Below are positions 36,250 to 44,905 of a DNA stretch of 64,000 nt, one piece after another. The notes under the pieces are model-generated. The model was not told the origin of the DNA and ran no database searches. It saw only the letters and a list, made by a program, of their open reading frames with translations. The stretch covers positions 1 to 64,000 of the forward strand of contig NZ_FOXM01000006.1 in assembly GCF_900115715.1 (NCBI RefSeq), given 5' to 3'. The stretch is from Geopseudomonas sagittaria (GTDB taxonomy: Bacteria > Pseudomonadota > Gammaproteobacteria > Pseudomonadales > Pseudomonadaceae). The first letter of the stretch is position 1. The number at the start of each line of letters is the position of its first letter. Made by a program: the position numbers and the translations under genes.

Positions 36250-37710
36250 ATGCGCAAGATTGAGAACTTCATCGCCGGCGAGTACGTCGCCGCTGCCAGC
36301 GGCAAGCGTTTCGACAAGCGTTCGCCGCTCGACAACCGCGTGATCGCTTCGATCAGCGAGGCCGGCCGTCCCGAGGTGGATGCGGCGGTCAAGGCCGCGC
36401 GTGGCGCGCTCAACGGTGAGTGGGGCGGGTTGACTACCGATCAGCGCGTCGAGCTGCTGTACGGCGTGGCCAACGAGATCACCCGCCGTTTCGACGATTT
36501 CGTCGAGGCCGAAATGGCCGACACCGGCCAGCCCTCGCACGTGATGAAGCATGTGTTCATCCCGCGCGGCGCGGCGAACTTCAAGGTGTTCGCCGACGTG
36601 ATCAAGAACGTGCCCAGCGAATCATTCCAGATGGCCACCCCGGACGGTCGCGGCGCGCTCAACTATTCCATGCGCGTGCCCAAGGGCGTGGTTGGTGTGA
36701 TCTGCCCGTGGAACGCGCCGTTCATGCTGATGACCTGGAAGGTCGGCCCGGCGCTGGCTTGCGGCAACACCGTGATCGTCAAGCCGTCCGAGGAGTCGCC
36801 GCAGACCGCCGCGCTGCTCGGCGAGGTGATGAACTCCGTGGGCATCCCCAAGGGTGTCTACAACGTGGTGCACGGCTTCGGTCCGGATTCGGCTGGTGAG
36901 TTCCTCACCCAGCATCCGGGCGTCAACGCCATCACCTTCACCGGCGAGACCCGCACCGGGGCGGCGATCATGAAGGCCGCCTCGGAAGGCATGCGCGACG
37001 TGTCCTTCGAGCTGGGCGGCAAGAACGCCGGCATCGTGTTCGCCGACGCCGATTTCGACGCGGCGGTGGACGGCATCTTCCGCTCCGCCTTCCTCAACTC
37101 CGGGCAGGTGTGCCTGGGCACCGAGCGCGTCTACGTCGAGCGGCCGATCTTCGAGCGCTTCGTGCAGGCGCTGAAGGTCAAGGCCGAGGGCGTCAAGTTC
37201 GGTCGCCCGGACGATCACAACGCCAACTACGGCCCGCTGATCAGCCAGGAGCACCGCGACAAGGTGCTGTCCTACTACCGCAAGGCGGTGGAAGAGGGCG
37301 CCACCGTGGTCACCGGCGGCGGTGTGCCGGAGATGCCGGGCGAGCTGGCCGAAGGCGCCTGGGTGCAGCCGACCATCTGGACCGGCCTGGCGGACGACGC
37401 GGCAGTGGTGCGCGAGGAAATCTTCGGCCCGTGCTGCCACATCCGTCCGTTCGATAGCGAGAACGAAGTGGTCGCGCTGGCCAACGACAACGTCTACGGC
37501 CTGTCCACCACCATCTGGACCAACGACCTGGCCCGCGCCCACCGCATGGCTGCGCGCGTCGAGGTGGGCATCACCTGGATCAACAGCTGGTTCCTGCGTG
37601 ACCTGCGTACCCCGTTCGGCGGCTCCAAGCAGTCCGGCATCGGCCGCGAGGGCGGTGTGCACTCGCTGGAGTTCTACACCGAGACGCGCAACGTCTGCGT
37701 GAAGCTGTAA
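36250..37710 (+). CDS. dmpC: 2-hydroxymuconic semialdehyde dehydrogenase
   Basis: Oxidises the ring-cleavage product to 4-oxalocrotonate with NAD+. The 486-residue ALDH has VGVICPWNAPFML, the NAD-site TFTGETRTGAAIM, the catalytic cysteine in LNSGQVCLGTERV and the glutamate in FELGGKNAG. Length equals DmpC of CF600. GGAG 5 nt before the ATG at 36250 decides the start over a GTG 6 nt upstream. First gene of the lower operon, behind LysR site 3. Confidence 0.95.
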   Translation: MRKIENFIAGEYVAAASGKRFDKRSPLDNRVIASISEAGRPEVDAAVKAARGALNGEWGGLTTDQRVELLYGVANEITRRFDDFVEAEMADTGQPSHVMKHVFIPRGAANFKVFADVIKNVPSESFQMATPDGRGALNYSMRVPKGVVGVICPWNAPFMLMTWKVGPALACGNTVIVKPSEESPQTAALLGEVMNSVGIPKGVYNVVHGFGPDSAGEFLTQHPGVNAITFTGETRTGAAIMKAASEGMRDVSFELGGKNAGIVFADADFDAAVDGIFRSAFLNSGQVCLGTERVYVERPIFERFVQALKVKAEGVKFGRPDDHNANYGPLISQEHRDKVLSYYRKAVEEGATVVTGGGVPEMPGELAEGAWVQPTIWTGLADDAAVVREEIFGPCCHIRPFDSENEVVALANDNVYGLSTTIWTNDLARAHRMAARVEVGITWINSWFLRDLRTPFGGSKQSGIGREGGVHSLEFYTETRNVCVKL

Positions 37711-37725
37711 GCCGCGCCAAGGGCC

Positions 37726-37784
37726 TGTAGGGGCGAATTCATTCGCCAAGAGATCGCGTAAAGGCGAATGAATTCGCCCCTACG
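37726..37784. repeat. REP palindrome, copy 2, with a partial copy behind
   Basis: 22-nt arms (TGTAGGGGCGAATTCATTCG...) and a 15-nt loop, 59 bp. A degenerate half copy (ATTCGAATGCATTCGCCCCC) follows at 37799-37821. It fills the whole junction between dmpC and dmpE, where the classical order has dmpD. Confidence 0.88.
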
Positions 37785-37832
37785 AGAGCTGGCCCGGACA
37801 TTCGAATGCATTCGCCCCCACGGGACACAGAC

Positions 37833-38630
37833 ATGGATAACAACAAGATCGAGCAATACGGCGACGAGCTGTACGAAGCCTTCGTCGCCCGCCGTGCGGT
37901 GCCGCCGCTGCTGAGTCGCGAGCCGGATATCACCATCGAGGACGCCTACCGCATCCAGCAGCGCTTCGTCGCGCGCCGCCTTGAGGCTGGCGAGACCGTG
38001 GTCGGCAAGAAGATCGGCGCCACCAGCAAGCCGGTGCAGGACTTTCTCGGCGTCTACCAGCCGGACTTCGGCATCCTCACCTCGGGCATGGTCTACCAGG
38101 AGGGCGACACCATCGACCTCGGCGACCTGATCCAGCCCAAGGCCGAGGCGGAGCTGGCCTTTGTGCTCAAGCACGACCTCAAGGGGCCGGGCATCACCGC
38201 TATGGACGTGATCCGCGCCACCGACTACGTGCTGCCGTGCTTCGAGATCGTCGATTCGCGCATCACCAACTGGCAGATCAAGATCCAGGACACCGTGGCC
38301 GACAACGCCTCCTGCGGCGTGTACGTGTTGGGCAAGACCAAGGGCGACCCGCGCAAGCTGGACCTGACCCTGGCCGGCATGGTGCTGGAAAAGAACGGCG
38401 AGATCTTCTCCACCGGCGTCGGCGCCGCAGTACAGGGCTCGCCGGCCAACGCGGTGGCCTGGCTGGCCAACACCCTCGGCGAACTGGGTATCCCCTTCAA
38501 GGCTGGCGAGGTGATCCTCTCCGGTTCGCAATCGGCACTGGTGCCGGTGGTCGATGGCGACGAGCTGGTGTGCACGGTCGGCGGCCTCGGTAGCTGCCGG
38601 GTGAAGTTTTCCGGGAGGAGCGCAGCATGA
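37833..38630 (+). CDS. dmpE: 2-hydroxypent-2,4-dienoate hydratase
   Basis: Adds water to 2-hydroxypenta-2,4-dienoate to give 4-hydroxy-2-oxovalerate. The 265-residue protein closely follows XylJ/DmpE: YGDELYEAFVARRAVPPL, VVGKKIGATSKPVQDFLGV, QPKAEAELAFVL with metal-binding acidic residues and KIQDTVADNASCG. The start has no good ribosome-binding site because a REP element lies upstream. The stop overlaps the dmpH start (ATGA). Confidence 0.94.
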   Translation: MDNNKIEQYGDELYEAFVARRAVPPLLSREPDITIEDAYRIQQRFVARRLEAGETVVGKKIGATSKPVQDFLGVYQPDFGILTSGMVYQEGDTIDLGDLIQPKAEAELAFVLKHDLKGPGITAMDVIRATDYVLPCFEIVDSRITNWQIKIQDTVADNASCGVYVLGKTKGDPRKLDLTLAGMVLEKNGEIFSTGVGAAVQGSPANAVAWLANTLGELGIPFKAGEVILSGSQSALVPVVDGDELVCTVGGLGSCRVKFSGRSAA

Positions 38631-39430
38631 GCAACAACATCACCCTGTCCCGCGAGGACATCGTGCGCCTGTGCGAGCGCGTCGAAGGGGCGCAGACCCG
38701 CGCCTACGCGATCCCCAAGCTGACCGACGAATACCCGGACATGACCATCGCCGACGGCTACGCCGTGCAGAGCGAGCTGCGCCGCCGCTTCATCGCCAAG
38801 GGCCACAAGCTGGTCGGCTGGAAGGCCGGACTGACCTCCAAGGCCAAGATGCAGCAGATGGGCGTTAGCGTGCCCTCCATCGGCTTCCTCACCGACCGCA
38901 TGGCGCGGCCGGAGAACTCGGCGATCTCCACGTCCGACCTGGTGCACCCGCGCGTCGAGTGCGAAGTGGCCTTCGTGATGAAGGAAACCCTGCAGGGGCC
39001 GGGCTGCACCGCGGCCGACGTGCTGGCCGCCACCGACTACGTGCTGCCGGCGGTGGAAATCATCGATTCGCGCTTCTCCGGCTTCAAGTTCGACCTGGCC
39101 AGCGTGATCGCCGACAACGGCTCCTCGGCGCGCTTCGTCGGCGGCGGCCGCGCCCGCTACGTCGAGGACCTCGACCTGCGCACCCTCGGCGTGGTCATGG
39201 AGAAGAACGGCGAGCTGGTCGGCATGGCCGCCAGCGCCGCGGTGCTCGGCCATCCGGCCGAGGCGGTGGCGATGCTGGTGAACATCCTTGCCGACCTGGG
39301 CGAGAACCTGCCGGCCGGCAGCTTCGTCATGAGCGGCGGCATCACCGAGGCCATCCCGGTCAAGCCGGGCGACAGCATCGTCGCGCGTTTCCAGGAGCTC
39401 GGTTCGGTCTCCATGCGCTTCGTCGAATAA
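38627..39430 (+). CDS. dmpH: 4-oxalocrotonate decarboxylase
   Basis: Decarboxylates the keto form of 4-oxalocrotonate to hydroxypentadienoate. The 267-residue protein matches XylI/Dmp[53 protein letters not shown] and [14 protein letters not shown]. It forms a complex with DmpE in known systems and is homologous to it. Coupled by a 4-nt overlap with dmpE and followed by dmpI. Confidence 0.94.
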   Translation: MSNNITLSREDIVRLCERVEGAQTRAYAIPKLTDEYPDMTIADGYAVQSELRRRFIAKGHKLVGWKAGLTSKAKMQQMGVSVPSIGFLTDRMARPENSAISTSDLVHPRVECEVAFVMKETLQGPGCTAADVLAATDYVLPAVEIIDSRFSGFKFDLASVIADNGSSARFVGGGRARYVEDLDLRTLGVVMEKNGELVGMAASAAVLGHPAEAVAMLVNILADLGENLPAGSFVMSGGITEAIPVKPGDSIVARFQELGSVSMRFVE

Positions 39431-39447
39431 CAACAAGGAATACAGCC

Positions 39448-39657
39448 ATGCCAATCATCGAAATGCACATGATCGAAGGCCGCACCGTGGAGCAGAAGCA
39501 GCGCGTTGCCGCTGCCGTTACCGCCGCGGTCGCCGAGAGCCTGGATTGCAGCCCGGAAACCGTGCGCATCCTGATCACCGAACACCGCGAGCACGAGTTC
39601 TACGTCGCCGGCCTGAGCAAGCCGCAGCGCGCCTCGCTGCAGGAGCAGGGACAATGA
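39448..39657 (+). CDS. dmpI: 4-oxalocrotonate tautomerase
   Basis: A 69-residue hexameric tautomerase that converts the enol to the keto form of 4-oxalocrotonate. After removal of Met it begins with the catalytic Pro1 ([11 protein letters not shown]); Arg11 and Arg39 (VRIL) are in place. It is slightly longer than typical 62-63-residue 4-OT proteins because of a Gln-rich end (QEQGQ). The stop overlaps the dmpF ATG. Confidence 0.92.
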   Translation: MPIIEMHMIEGRTVEQKQRVAAAVTAAVAESLDCSPETVRILITEHREHEFYVAGLSKPQRASLQEQGQ

Positions 39658-40568
39658 AGAAGATCCGTTGCGCACTGATCGGCTCGGGCAACATCGGCAC
39701 CGACCTGATCTACAAGATCCAGCGCAGTGAAGTGCTGGAACCGGTCTGGATGGTCGGCATCGACCCCGAGTCCGAAGGTCTGGCGCGCGCCCGCGAGATG
39801 GGCCTGAAGACCACCGCCGAGGGCGTGGACGGCCTGCTGCCGCACGTGCTGGAAGACAACATCCAGATCGCCTTCGACGCCACCAGCGCCTACGTGCATG
39901 CCGAGAACAGCCGCAAGCTCAACGAGCTGGGCGTGCTGATGATCGACCTGACCCCGGCGGCCATCGGCCAGCTGTGCGTGCCGCCGGTGAACCTGCGCCA
40001 GCACGCCGACAAGCTGGAGATGAACGTCAACATGATCTCCTGCGCCGGCCAGGCGACCATCCCGATCGTCCATGCGGTGTCGCGCGTGCAGAGCGTCGGC
40101 TACGCCGAGATCGTCGCCAGCCTGGCGTCGAAATCCATCGGCCCGGGCACCCGCGCCAACCTCGACGAGTTCACCTACACCACCTCCAACGCCATCGAGA
40201 AGGTCGGTGGGGCGCGCAAGGGCAAGGCGCTGGCGATCATCAACCCGGCCGAGCCGCCGATGATCATGCGCAACACCATCTCCTGCCTGACCGACGAGGA
40301 GCCGGACCAGGAGCGCATCACCGCTTCGATCATGGAGATGATCGGCGAGGTGCAGAAGTACGTGCCGGGCTACCGCTTGGTCAACGGCCCGCTGTTCGAC
40401 GGCAACAAGGTGGCGGTGTTCATGGAAGTGGCCGGCCTCGGCGACTACCTGCCGACCTACGCCGGCAACCTCGACATCATGACCGCGGCGGCCACCCGCA
40501 CCGCCGAGATGTTCGCCGAGGAGATCCTCGCCGGGAAGATCCAGTTGAAAGCCGTGGAGGTCGCGTGA
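39654..40568 (+). CDS. dmpF: acetaldehyde dehydrogenase (acylating)
   Basis: Converts acetaldehyde, channelled from the aldolase, to acetyl-CoA. The 304-residue protein begins [20 protein letters not shown] (NAD site) and has the catalytic cysteine in [15 protein letters not shown]. Its stop overlaps the ATG of dmpG (TGATG), as expected for the DmpFG channelling complex. Confidence 0.95.
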   Translation: MKKIRCALIGSGNIGTDLIYKIQRSEVLEPVWMVGIDPESEGLARAREMGLKTTAEGVDGLLPHVLEDNIQIAFDATSAYVHAENSRKLNELGVLMIDLTPAAIGQLCVPPVNLRQHADKLEMNVNMISCAGQATIPIVHAVSRVQSVGYAEIVASLASKSIGPGTRANLDEFTYTTSNAIEKVGGARKGKALAIINPAEPPMIMRNTISCLTDEEPDQERITASIMEMIGEVQKYVPGYRLVNGPLFDGNKVAVFMEVAGLGDYLPTYAGNLDIMTAAATRTAEMFAEEILAGKIQLKAVEVA

Positions 40569-41617
40569 TGAACCAGTCCAACAGTCTGCAAGGCCGTAAG
40601 GTCATCCTCCACGACATGTGCCTGCGCGACGGCATGCACGCCAAGCGCGAGCAGATCAGCGTCGAGCAGATGGTCAAGGTCGCCACCGCGCTCGACGCTT
40701 CCGGCGTGCCCTACATCCAGGTCACCCACGGCGCGGGCCTGGGCGGCAACTCGCTGCAGCACGGCTTCGCCCCGCACAGCAACGAGGAATACATCTCCGC
40801 GGTCGCTTCGCAGATGAAGCAGGCCAAGGTCTCGGTGCTGCTGATTCCTGGCCTCGGCACCATGAAGGAACTGCAGTCGGCCTATGACTGCGGCGCGCGC
40901 AGCGTGCACGTGGCCACCCACTGCACCGAGGCGGACACCTCGCCGCAGCACATCGCCTTCGCCCGCAAGCTGGGCATGGACACCAGCGGCTTCCTGATGA
41001 TGGCCCACCTCAACGATGCCGCAGGCATCGCCAAGCAGGGCAAGCTGATGGAGTCCTACGGCGCGCAGACCGTGTACGTCACCGACTCGGCCGGCTACAT
41101 GCTGCCGGAAGACGTCAAGGCGCGCATCGGCGCCCTGCGCGAAGTGCTCAACCCGGAAACCGAGATCGGCTTCCACGGCCACCACAACCTGGGCATGGGC
41201 ATCGCCAACTCCATCGCCGCCATCGAAGCCGGCGCCAGCCGCATCGACGGCTCGGCGGCGGGCCTCGGCGCCGGTGCCGGCAACACCCCGCTGGAAGTGT
41301 TCGCCGCGGTGTGCGAGCGCATGGGCATCGAGACCGGCGTCGACTTGTTCAAGCTGATGGACGTCGCCGAGGACATCATCGTGCCGATGATGGAGCACGT
41401 GGTGCGCGTCGACCGCGAGTCGCTGACCCTCGGCTACGCCGGCGTCTACTCGACCTTCCTGCTGCACTCCAAGCGCGCCTCCGAGCGCTTCGGCGTGCCG
41501 GCGCGCGACATCCTGGTCGAGCTGGGCCGCAAGAAGATGATCGGCGGCCAGGAGGACATGATCCTCGACACCGCGATGACCATGGCCAAGGAACGCGGGC
41601 TGCTGAAGAGCGCCTGA
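40568..41617 (+). CDS. dmpG: 4-hydroxy-2-oxovalerate aldolase
   Basis: A 349-residue metal-dependent aldolase that splits 4-hydroxy-2-oxovalerate to pyruvate and acetaldehyde. Motifs: [17 protein letters not shown] at the active site, [15 protein letters not shown] and metal-binding histidines in [11 protein letters not shown]. The C-terminal part forms the contact with DmpF. Last gene before a strong hairpin. Confidence 0.95.
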   Translation: MNQSNSLQGRKVILHDMCLRDGMHAKREQISVEQMVKVATALDASGVPYIQVTHGAGLGGNSLQHGFAPHSNEEYISAVASQMKQAKVSVLLIPGLGTMKELQSAYDCGARSVHVATHCTEADTSPQHIAFARKLGMDTSGFLMMAHLNDAAGIAKQGKLMESYGAQTVYVTDSAGYMLPEDVKARIGALREVLNPETEIGFHGHHNLGMGIANSIAAIEAGASRIDGSAAGLGAGAGNTPLEVFAAVCERMGIETGVDLFKLMDVAEDIIVPMMEHVVRVDRESLTLGYAGVYSTFLLHSKRASERFGVPARDILVELGRKKMIGGQEDMILDTAMTMAKERGLLKSA

Positions 41618-41620
41618 CAC

Positions 41621-41657
41621 AACGCCGGACGGGTTGCCCCGTCCGGCGTTCCTGTTT
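41621..41657 (+). terminator. hairpin terminator after dmpG
   Basis: A perfect 13-bp stem AACGCCGGACGGG/CCCGTCCGGCGTT (41621-41633 with 41638-41650) with a 4-nt loop, 3 nt after the stop codon, followed by CCTGTTT. It probably ends most transcription of the lower operon; read-through would feed the next module. Confidence 0.8.
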
Positions 41658-41669
41658 AAGGAGGTGACC

Positions 41670-42425
41670 ATGAGTGCGAACAGGGAACTGGCCGTGGTGG
41701 TAGGCGCCACCGGTGCCTTCGGCCAGGCGATTGTCGCCAAGCTGTGCGCCAGCGGCCTGGACGTGGTGGCGGTGGCGCGCAGCGCGGCGGCCATCGACGC
41801 GCTGGCCAGCCGCCATTCCGGCGTGGTCGCCTGCGTGGCCGACATTGCCAGCGATGCAGCCATCGAACAGATTCGCGCCGTCCTTGACCGCCCTGTGCGC
41901 ATGATCGTGCACGGGCCGGGCGTGGCGGTGGCCGGCGGCATCCTCGATGCGCCGACTTCGGCGCTGGTGGATGCCGTCAACATCAAGGTCGGCGGCCTGC
42001 TGCGCCTGGTGCGTGCGGTGGACGGCCAGCTGGTCAAGGGCTCGCGGCTGGTCGCCATCGGCGGCCACTATGGCTTTGAACCCACTGCCTACGCGGCCGC
42101 GCCCGGTGTGGCCAACGCCGCGCTAGCCAATGCCACGCGCCAGATCAGCCTGGCCTACGGCGCGCGTGGGATCACCGCGCACCTGATCGCCCCTGGTCCG
42201 GCCGACACCGAGCGTCTGCACCGGGTGGCGGCCGACCGTGCCGCGCTGCGCGGCATCGATACCCAAGTCGTGCTGGCCGAGATGTGCGCCGAATCGTCCA
42301 TCGGCGCGCTGACCACCCCGGAGCAGGTGGCCTGGGCGGTATCGCTGCTGCTGGCGCCGGAAGCCGATGCGATGACCGGCTCGACCCTGATGCTGGATTC
42401 GGGAAGGCGCCGTGGCTTACCTTGA
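41670..42425 (+). CDS. atypical short-chain dehydrogenase/reductase
   Basis: A 251-residue SDR with a Rossmann start (LAVVVGATGAFGQAIVAKL). The expected catalytic Y-x3-K appears as Y141-AAA-P145, so the lysine is missing. The protein may be an atypical SDR or a regulator-like homologue rather than a standard oxidoreductase. A good ribosome-binding site (AAGGAGGTG) precedes the ATG. It starts the auxiliary module behind the dmpG terminator. Confidence 0.82.
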   Translation: MSANRELAVVVGATGAFGQAIVAKLCASGLDVVAVARSAAAIDALASRHSGVVACVADIASDAAIEQIRAVLDRPVRMIVHGPGVAVAGGILDAPTSALVDAVNIKVGGLLRLVRAVDGQLVKGSRLVAIGGHYGFEPTAYAAAPGVANAALANATRQISLAYGARGITAHLIAPGPADTERLHRVAADRAALRGIDTQVVLAEMCAESSIGALTTPEQVAWAVSLLLAPEADAMTGSTLMLDSGRRRGLP

Positions 42426-42473
42426 CGGCCAGCCTTAACCGACTGCGCACATAAAAATAATTGGAGATGCGCC

Positions 42474-42908
42474 ATGCCTGTCGTGAACTTCCATCTGCTC
42501 GCGGGGCATAGCACCCCGGAGCAGGACGAACGCCTGCTCGTGGAGGCCTCGCGCCTCTACAGCGAAGTGCTCAAGGCGCCCATGGAGCGGGTGCGGGCCT
42601 TCATCACTACCTATCCTGCCAGCCAGTGCGCTGTCGCCGGTGCGCCGTGCAGCAGCAACGGTCTGCACGCCCCTTTCTTCGAGTTCATCGTCCTCGACGG
42701 CCGCTCGCTGGAGGATCGCCAGCGCCTGTCGCAGGGTTTCACCGAGCTGCTGGTTGAGGTGCTCGGCGTGCGCCGCGAGCTGGTGCGCGGCCGCTGCCAG
42801 CGGGTAGCGCCGGAGGACTGGTCCATTGGTGGCGCGCCGGCCAGCGTACTGCGCGCCGGGGAAGTGGCCGCGCGCGCCCGCGCTGCAGCCGGGGAGGGCG
42901 CCGCATGA
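42474..42908 (+). CDS. tautomerase-superfamily protein
   Basis: A 144-residue tautomerase-like protein with N-terminal Pro after Met (MPVVNFHLLAGHSTPEQDERL), longer than 4-OT and with internal cysteines. It may isomerise a ring-cleavage intermediate. GGAG lies 7 nt upstream. The stop overlaps the start of the ferredoxin gene (ATGA). It is a different tautomerase type from DmpI in the same cluster. Confidence 0.8.
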   Translation: MPVVNFHLLAGHSTPEQDERLLVEASRLYSEVLKAPMERVRAFITTYPASQCAVAGAPCSSNGLHAPFFEFIVLDGRSLEDRQRLSQGFTELLVEVLGVRRELVRGRCQRVAPEDWSIGGAPASVLRAGEVAARARAAAGEGAA

Positions 42909-43267
42909 AACACGAGATCCATATCGAGGACACCGGCGAGCGCTACGCCTGCGACGAGCAGGAAACCGTGCTCAACGGCATGGCCAAGCTCGGCCGCAAG
43001 GGCATTCCGGTCGGCTGCCGCGGCGGCGGCTGCGGGGTGTGCAAGGTGCAGGTCACCAGCGGCGACTACCGCACCACCCGCACCATGAGCCGCCAGCACG
43101 TCACGCTCGACGAGCAGGAGCACGGCATCGTGCTGGCCTGCTGCGTCCAGGCACAGAGCAGCCTGAGCCTCAAGGTGGTCGGCAAGCTGCACAAGGCGAT
43201 GTGCCGGGGGCTGATGCCGCTGGCGCCGACACAAGCGCCGGGGAATCACCTGGCCCTGCAGGGGTGA
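42905..43267 (+). CDS. dmpQ: XylT/DmpQ-type [2Fe-2S] ferredoxin
   Basis: A 120-residue plant-type ferredoxin: cluster ligands C-x5-C-x2-C in GCRGGGCGVCKVQ and a fourth Cys in VLACCVQ. XylT and DmpQ reactivate catechol 2,3-dioxygenase whose iron has been oxidised. Here the gene is far from dmpB (16.6 kb), unlike the classical order. The last three sense codons and the stop lie inside REP copy 3, so the C-terminus may be secondary. Confidence 0.85.
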   Translation: MKHEIHIEDTGERYACDEQETVLNGMAKLGRKGIPVGCRGGGCGVCKVQVTSGDYRTTRTMSRQHVTLDEQEHGIVLACCVQAQSSLSLKVVGKLHKAMCRGLMPLAPTQAPGNHLALQG

Positions 43268-43315
43268 ATTCATTCGCCTTTCCGAGGTAGTTTGGCGAAT
43301 GAATTCGCCCCAACA
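43257..43315. repeat. REP palindrome, copy 3
   Basis: 22-nt arms (TGCAGGGGTGAATTCATTCG... and complement) around a 15-nt loop, 59 bp. The left arm overlaps the end of the ferredoxin gene and supplies its TGA stop codon. Confidence 0.88.
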
Positions 43316-43336
43316 GGATCAAGGAGAGAAGCGCCC

Positions 43337-44041
43337 ATGAAGGTACTGATCGTCCACGCCCATAACGAGCCGCGCTCTTTCAACAGCGCGCTCAAGGACT
43401 GCGCCGTCGAGCAGCTGAGCGGTGCGGGCCATGAGGTGCAGGTCTCCGACCTGCATGCGATGGACTGGAACCCGGTGGCCAGCGCTGCCGACTTCGGCTG
43501 CCGGGCCAACCCGGACTACCTGGTCTACGCCCTCGAGCAGCGCCACAACTACGAGGCCGGCACCCTGGCGGCGGACATCGCCGCCGAGATCGCCAAGGTG
43601 CAGTGGTGCGACCTGCTGATCCTCAACTTCCCGCTGTACTGGTTCTCCATGCCGGCGATCCTCAAGGGCTGGATCGACCGGGTGATGATTTCCGGGGTGT
43701 TCTACGGCGGCAAGCGCATCTACGACCGCGGCGGCATGTGCGGCAAGCGCGCCCTGGTGGCGCTGACCCTGGGCGGGCGCGAGCATATGTTCGGTCCGCA
43801 GGCCATCCACGGCGAGATCCACACCCTGCTGCGCCCGCTGCTGCAGGGCAGCCTCGGCTACTGCGGCTTCGCGGTACTGCCACCCTTCATCGGCTACCAC
43901 GTGCCTTACGTCAGCACCGAGGCGCGGGGGCAGATCCTCGCCGACTACCGGCGCCATCTCGATACACTCGACAACCTCGAACCGCTGCGCTTCCCCAGCC
44001 TTGGCGACTATGACGACCGGCTGATGCCGCTGGCGCGCTGA
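43337..44041 (+). CDS. NAD(P)H-dependent oxidoreductase, flavodoxin-fold (KefF/MdaB-like)
   Basis: A 234-residue quinone-reductase-like flavoprotein. Features: MKVLIVHAHNEPRSFNSAL (FMN/FAD phosphate loop), LLILNFPLYWFSMPAILKGWIDRV, the signature of this family, and a conserved LTLGGREHMFG. AAGGAG precedes the ATG. It may reduce quinones formed from catechols, protecting the cell from redox cycling (inference). Confidence 0.87.
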   Translation: MKVLIVHAHNEPRSFNSALKDCAVEQLSGAGHEVQVSDLHAMDWNPVASAADFGCRANPDYLVYALEQRHNYEAGTLAADIAAEIAKVQWCDLLILNFPLYWFSMPAILKGWIDRVMISGVFYGGKRIYDRGGMCGKRALVALTLGGREHMFGPQAIHGEIHTLLRPLLQGSLGYCGFAVLPPFIGYHVPYVSTEARGQILADYRRHLDTLDNLEPLRFPSLGDYDDRLMPLAR

Positions 44042-44077
44042 AGCCGTTCACTCACCCACAATTACAGGAGTTCATCC

Positions 44078-44872
44078 ATGATCATCGACCTTTCCGGCAA
44101 GACCGCCATCGTTACCGGCTCCACCGGCGGCATCGGCCTGGCCATCGCCAGGGGGCTGGCCGATGCCGGAGCGACCGTGGTGGTCTGCGGCCGCGAGGCG
44201 GGCCGGGTCGACGCCGCCCTGGCCAGCCTGCGCGACACCCGCGCCGGCAGCTTGGCCCGCGGCGTGGTGGCCGATGCCGGCAACGCCGAAGGCTGCCGGG
44301 CACTGATTGCCGCCGAGCCCGAGGCCGACATCCTGGTCAACAACCTAGGCATCTACGGGGTCAAGGCGTTCAGCGACATCAGCGATGCCGATTGGGAGGA
44401 GATCTTCCAGATCAACGTGATGAGCGGCGTGCGCTTGTCGCGCCATTACGCCCGCGGCATGCAGGAGCGCGGCTGGGGACGCATCCAGTTCATCTCCAGC
44501 GAGTCGGCGCTGAACATCCCCGCCGAGATGGTCCACTACGGGGTCAGCAAGGCGGCGCTGCAGGGCGTTTCACGCGGCCTGGCCAAGGTGCTGGCCGGCA
44601 GCGGGGTGACCGTCAACACCATCCTGCCCGGGCCGACCCGCACCGAGGGGGTGACCACGTTCTTCACGCAGATGGCCAAGGAGCGCGGCGTGTCGCTGGA
44701 GGAGATGGAGGGGCTGTTCCTCAAGGAAAACCGTCCCTCCTCGCTGATCCGCCGCTTCGCCAGTCCGGAGGAGGTGGCCAGCCTGTGCGTCTACGCCGCC
44801 TCCCCGCAGGCCAGCGCCACCACCGGCGCGGCGCTGCGGGTCGATGGCGGGATCGTCGAGAGCATTGCCTGA
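44078..44872 (+). CDS. classical short-chain dehydrogenase/reductase
   Basis: A 264-residue SDR: NAD(P) motif TGSTGGIGLAIA, NNLGIYG, and the catalytic SSES...Y154-GVS-K158, all intact. Substrate unknown; it is the last gene of the auxiliary module. A bidirectional hairpin separates it from the convergent transporter gene. Confidence 0.88.
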   Translation: MIIDLSGKTAIVTGSTGGIGLAIARGLADAGATVVVCGREAGRVDAALASLRDTRAGSLARGVVADAGNAEGCRALIAAEPEADILVNNLGIYGVKAFSDISDADWEEIFQINVMSGVRLSRHYARGMQERGWGRIQFISSESALNIPAEMVHYGVSKAALQGVSRGLAKVLAGSGVTVNTILPGPTRTEGVTTFFTQMAKERGVSLEEMEGLFLKENRPSSLIRRFASPEEVASLCVYAASPQASATTGAALRVDGGIVESIA

Positions 44873-44879
44873 TCCCAAG

Positions 44880-44902
44880 GTCTGGCCCGCTGCGGGCCAG
44901 AC
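44880..44902. terminator. bidirectional hairpin between convergent genes
   Basis: A perfect 9-bp inverted repeat GTCTGGCCC/GGGCCAGAC with a 5-nt loop between the SDR gene (plus) and the SulP gene (minus). There is only a weak T-run on either side. Confidence 0.65.
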
Positions 44903-44905
44903 GCT

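Noticed and set aside
33825-36413. Longer version of the STAND ATPase (up to 862 residues) starting at 36413 or 36101
   Set aside because: The extension would run into dmpC and the LysR-type promoter. A sigma-70 promoter at 35988-36016 and a good ribosome-binding site place the start at 35933.
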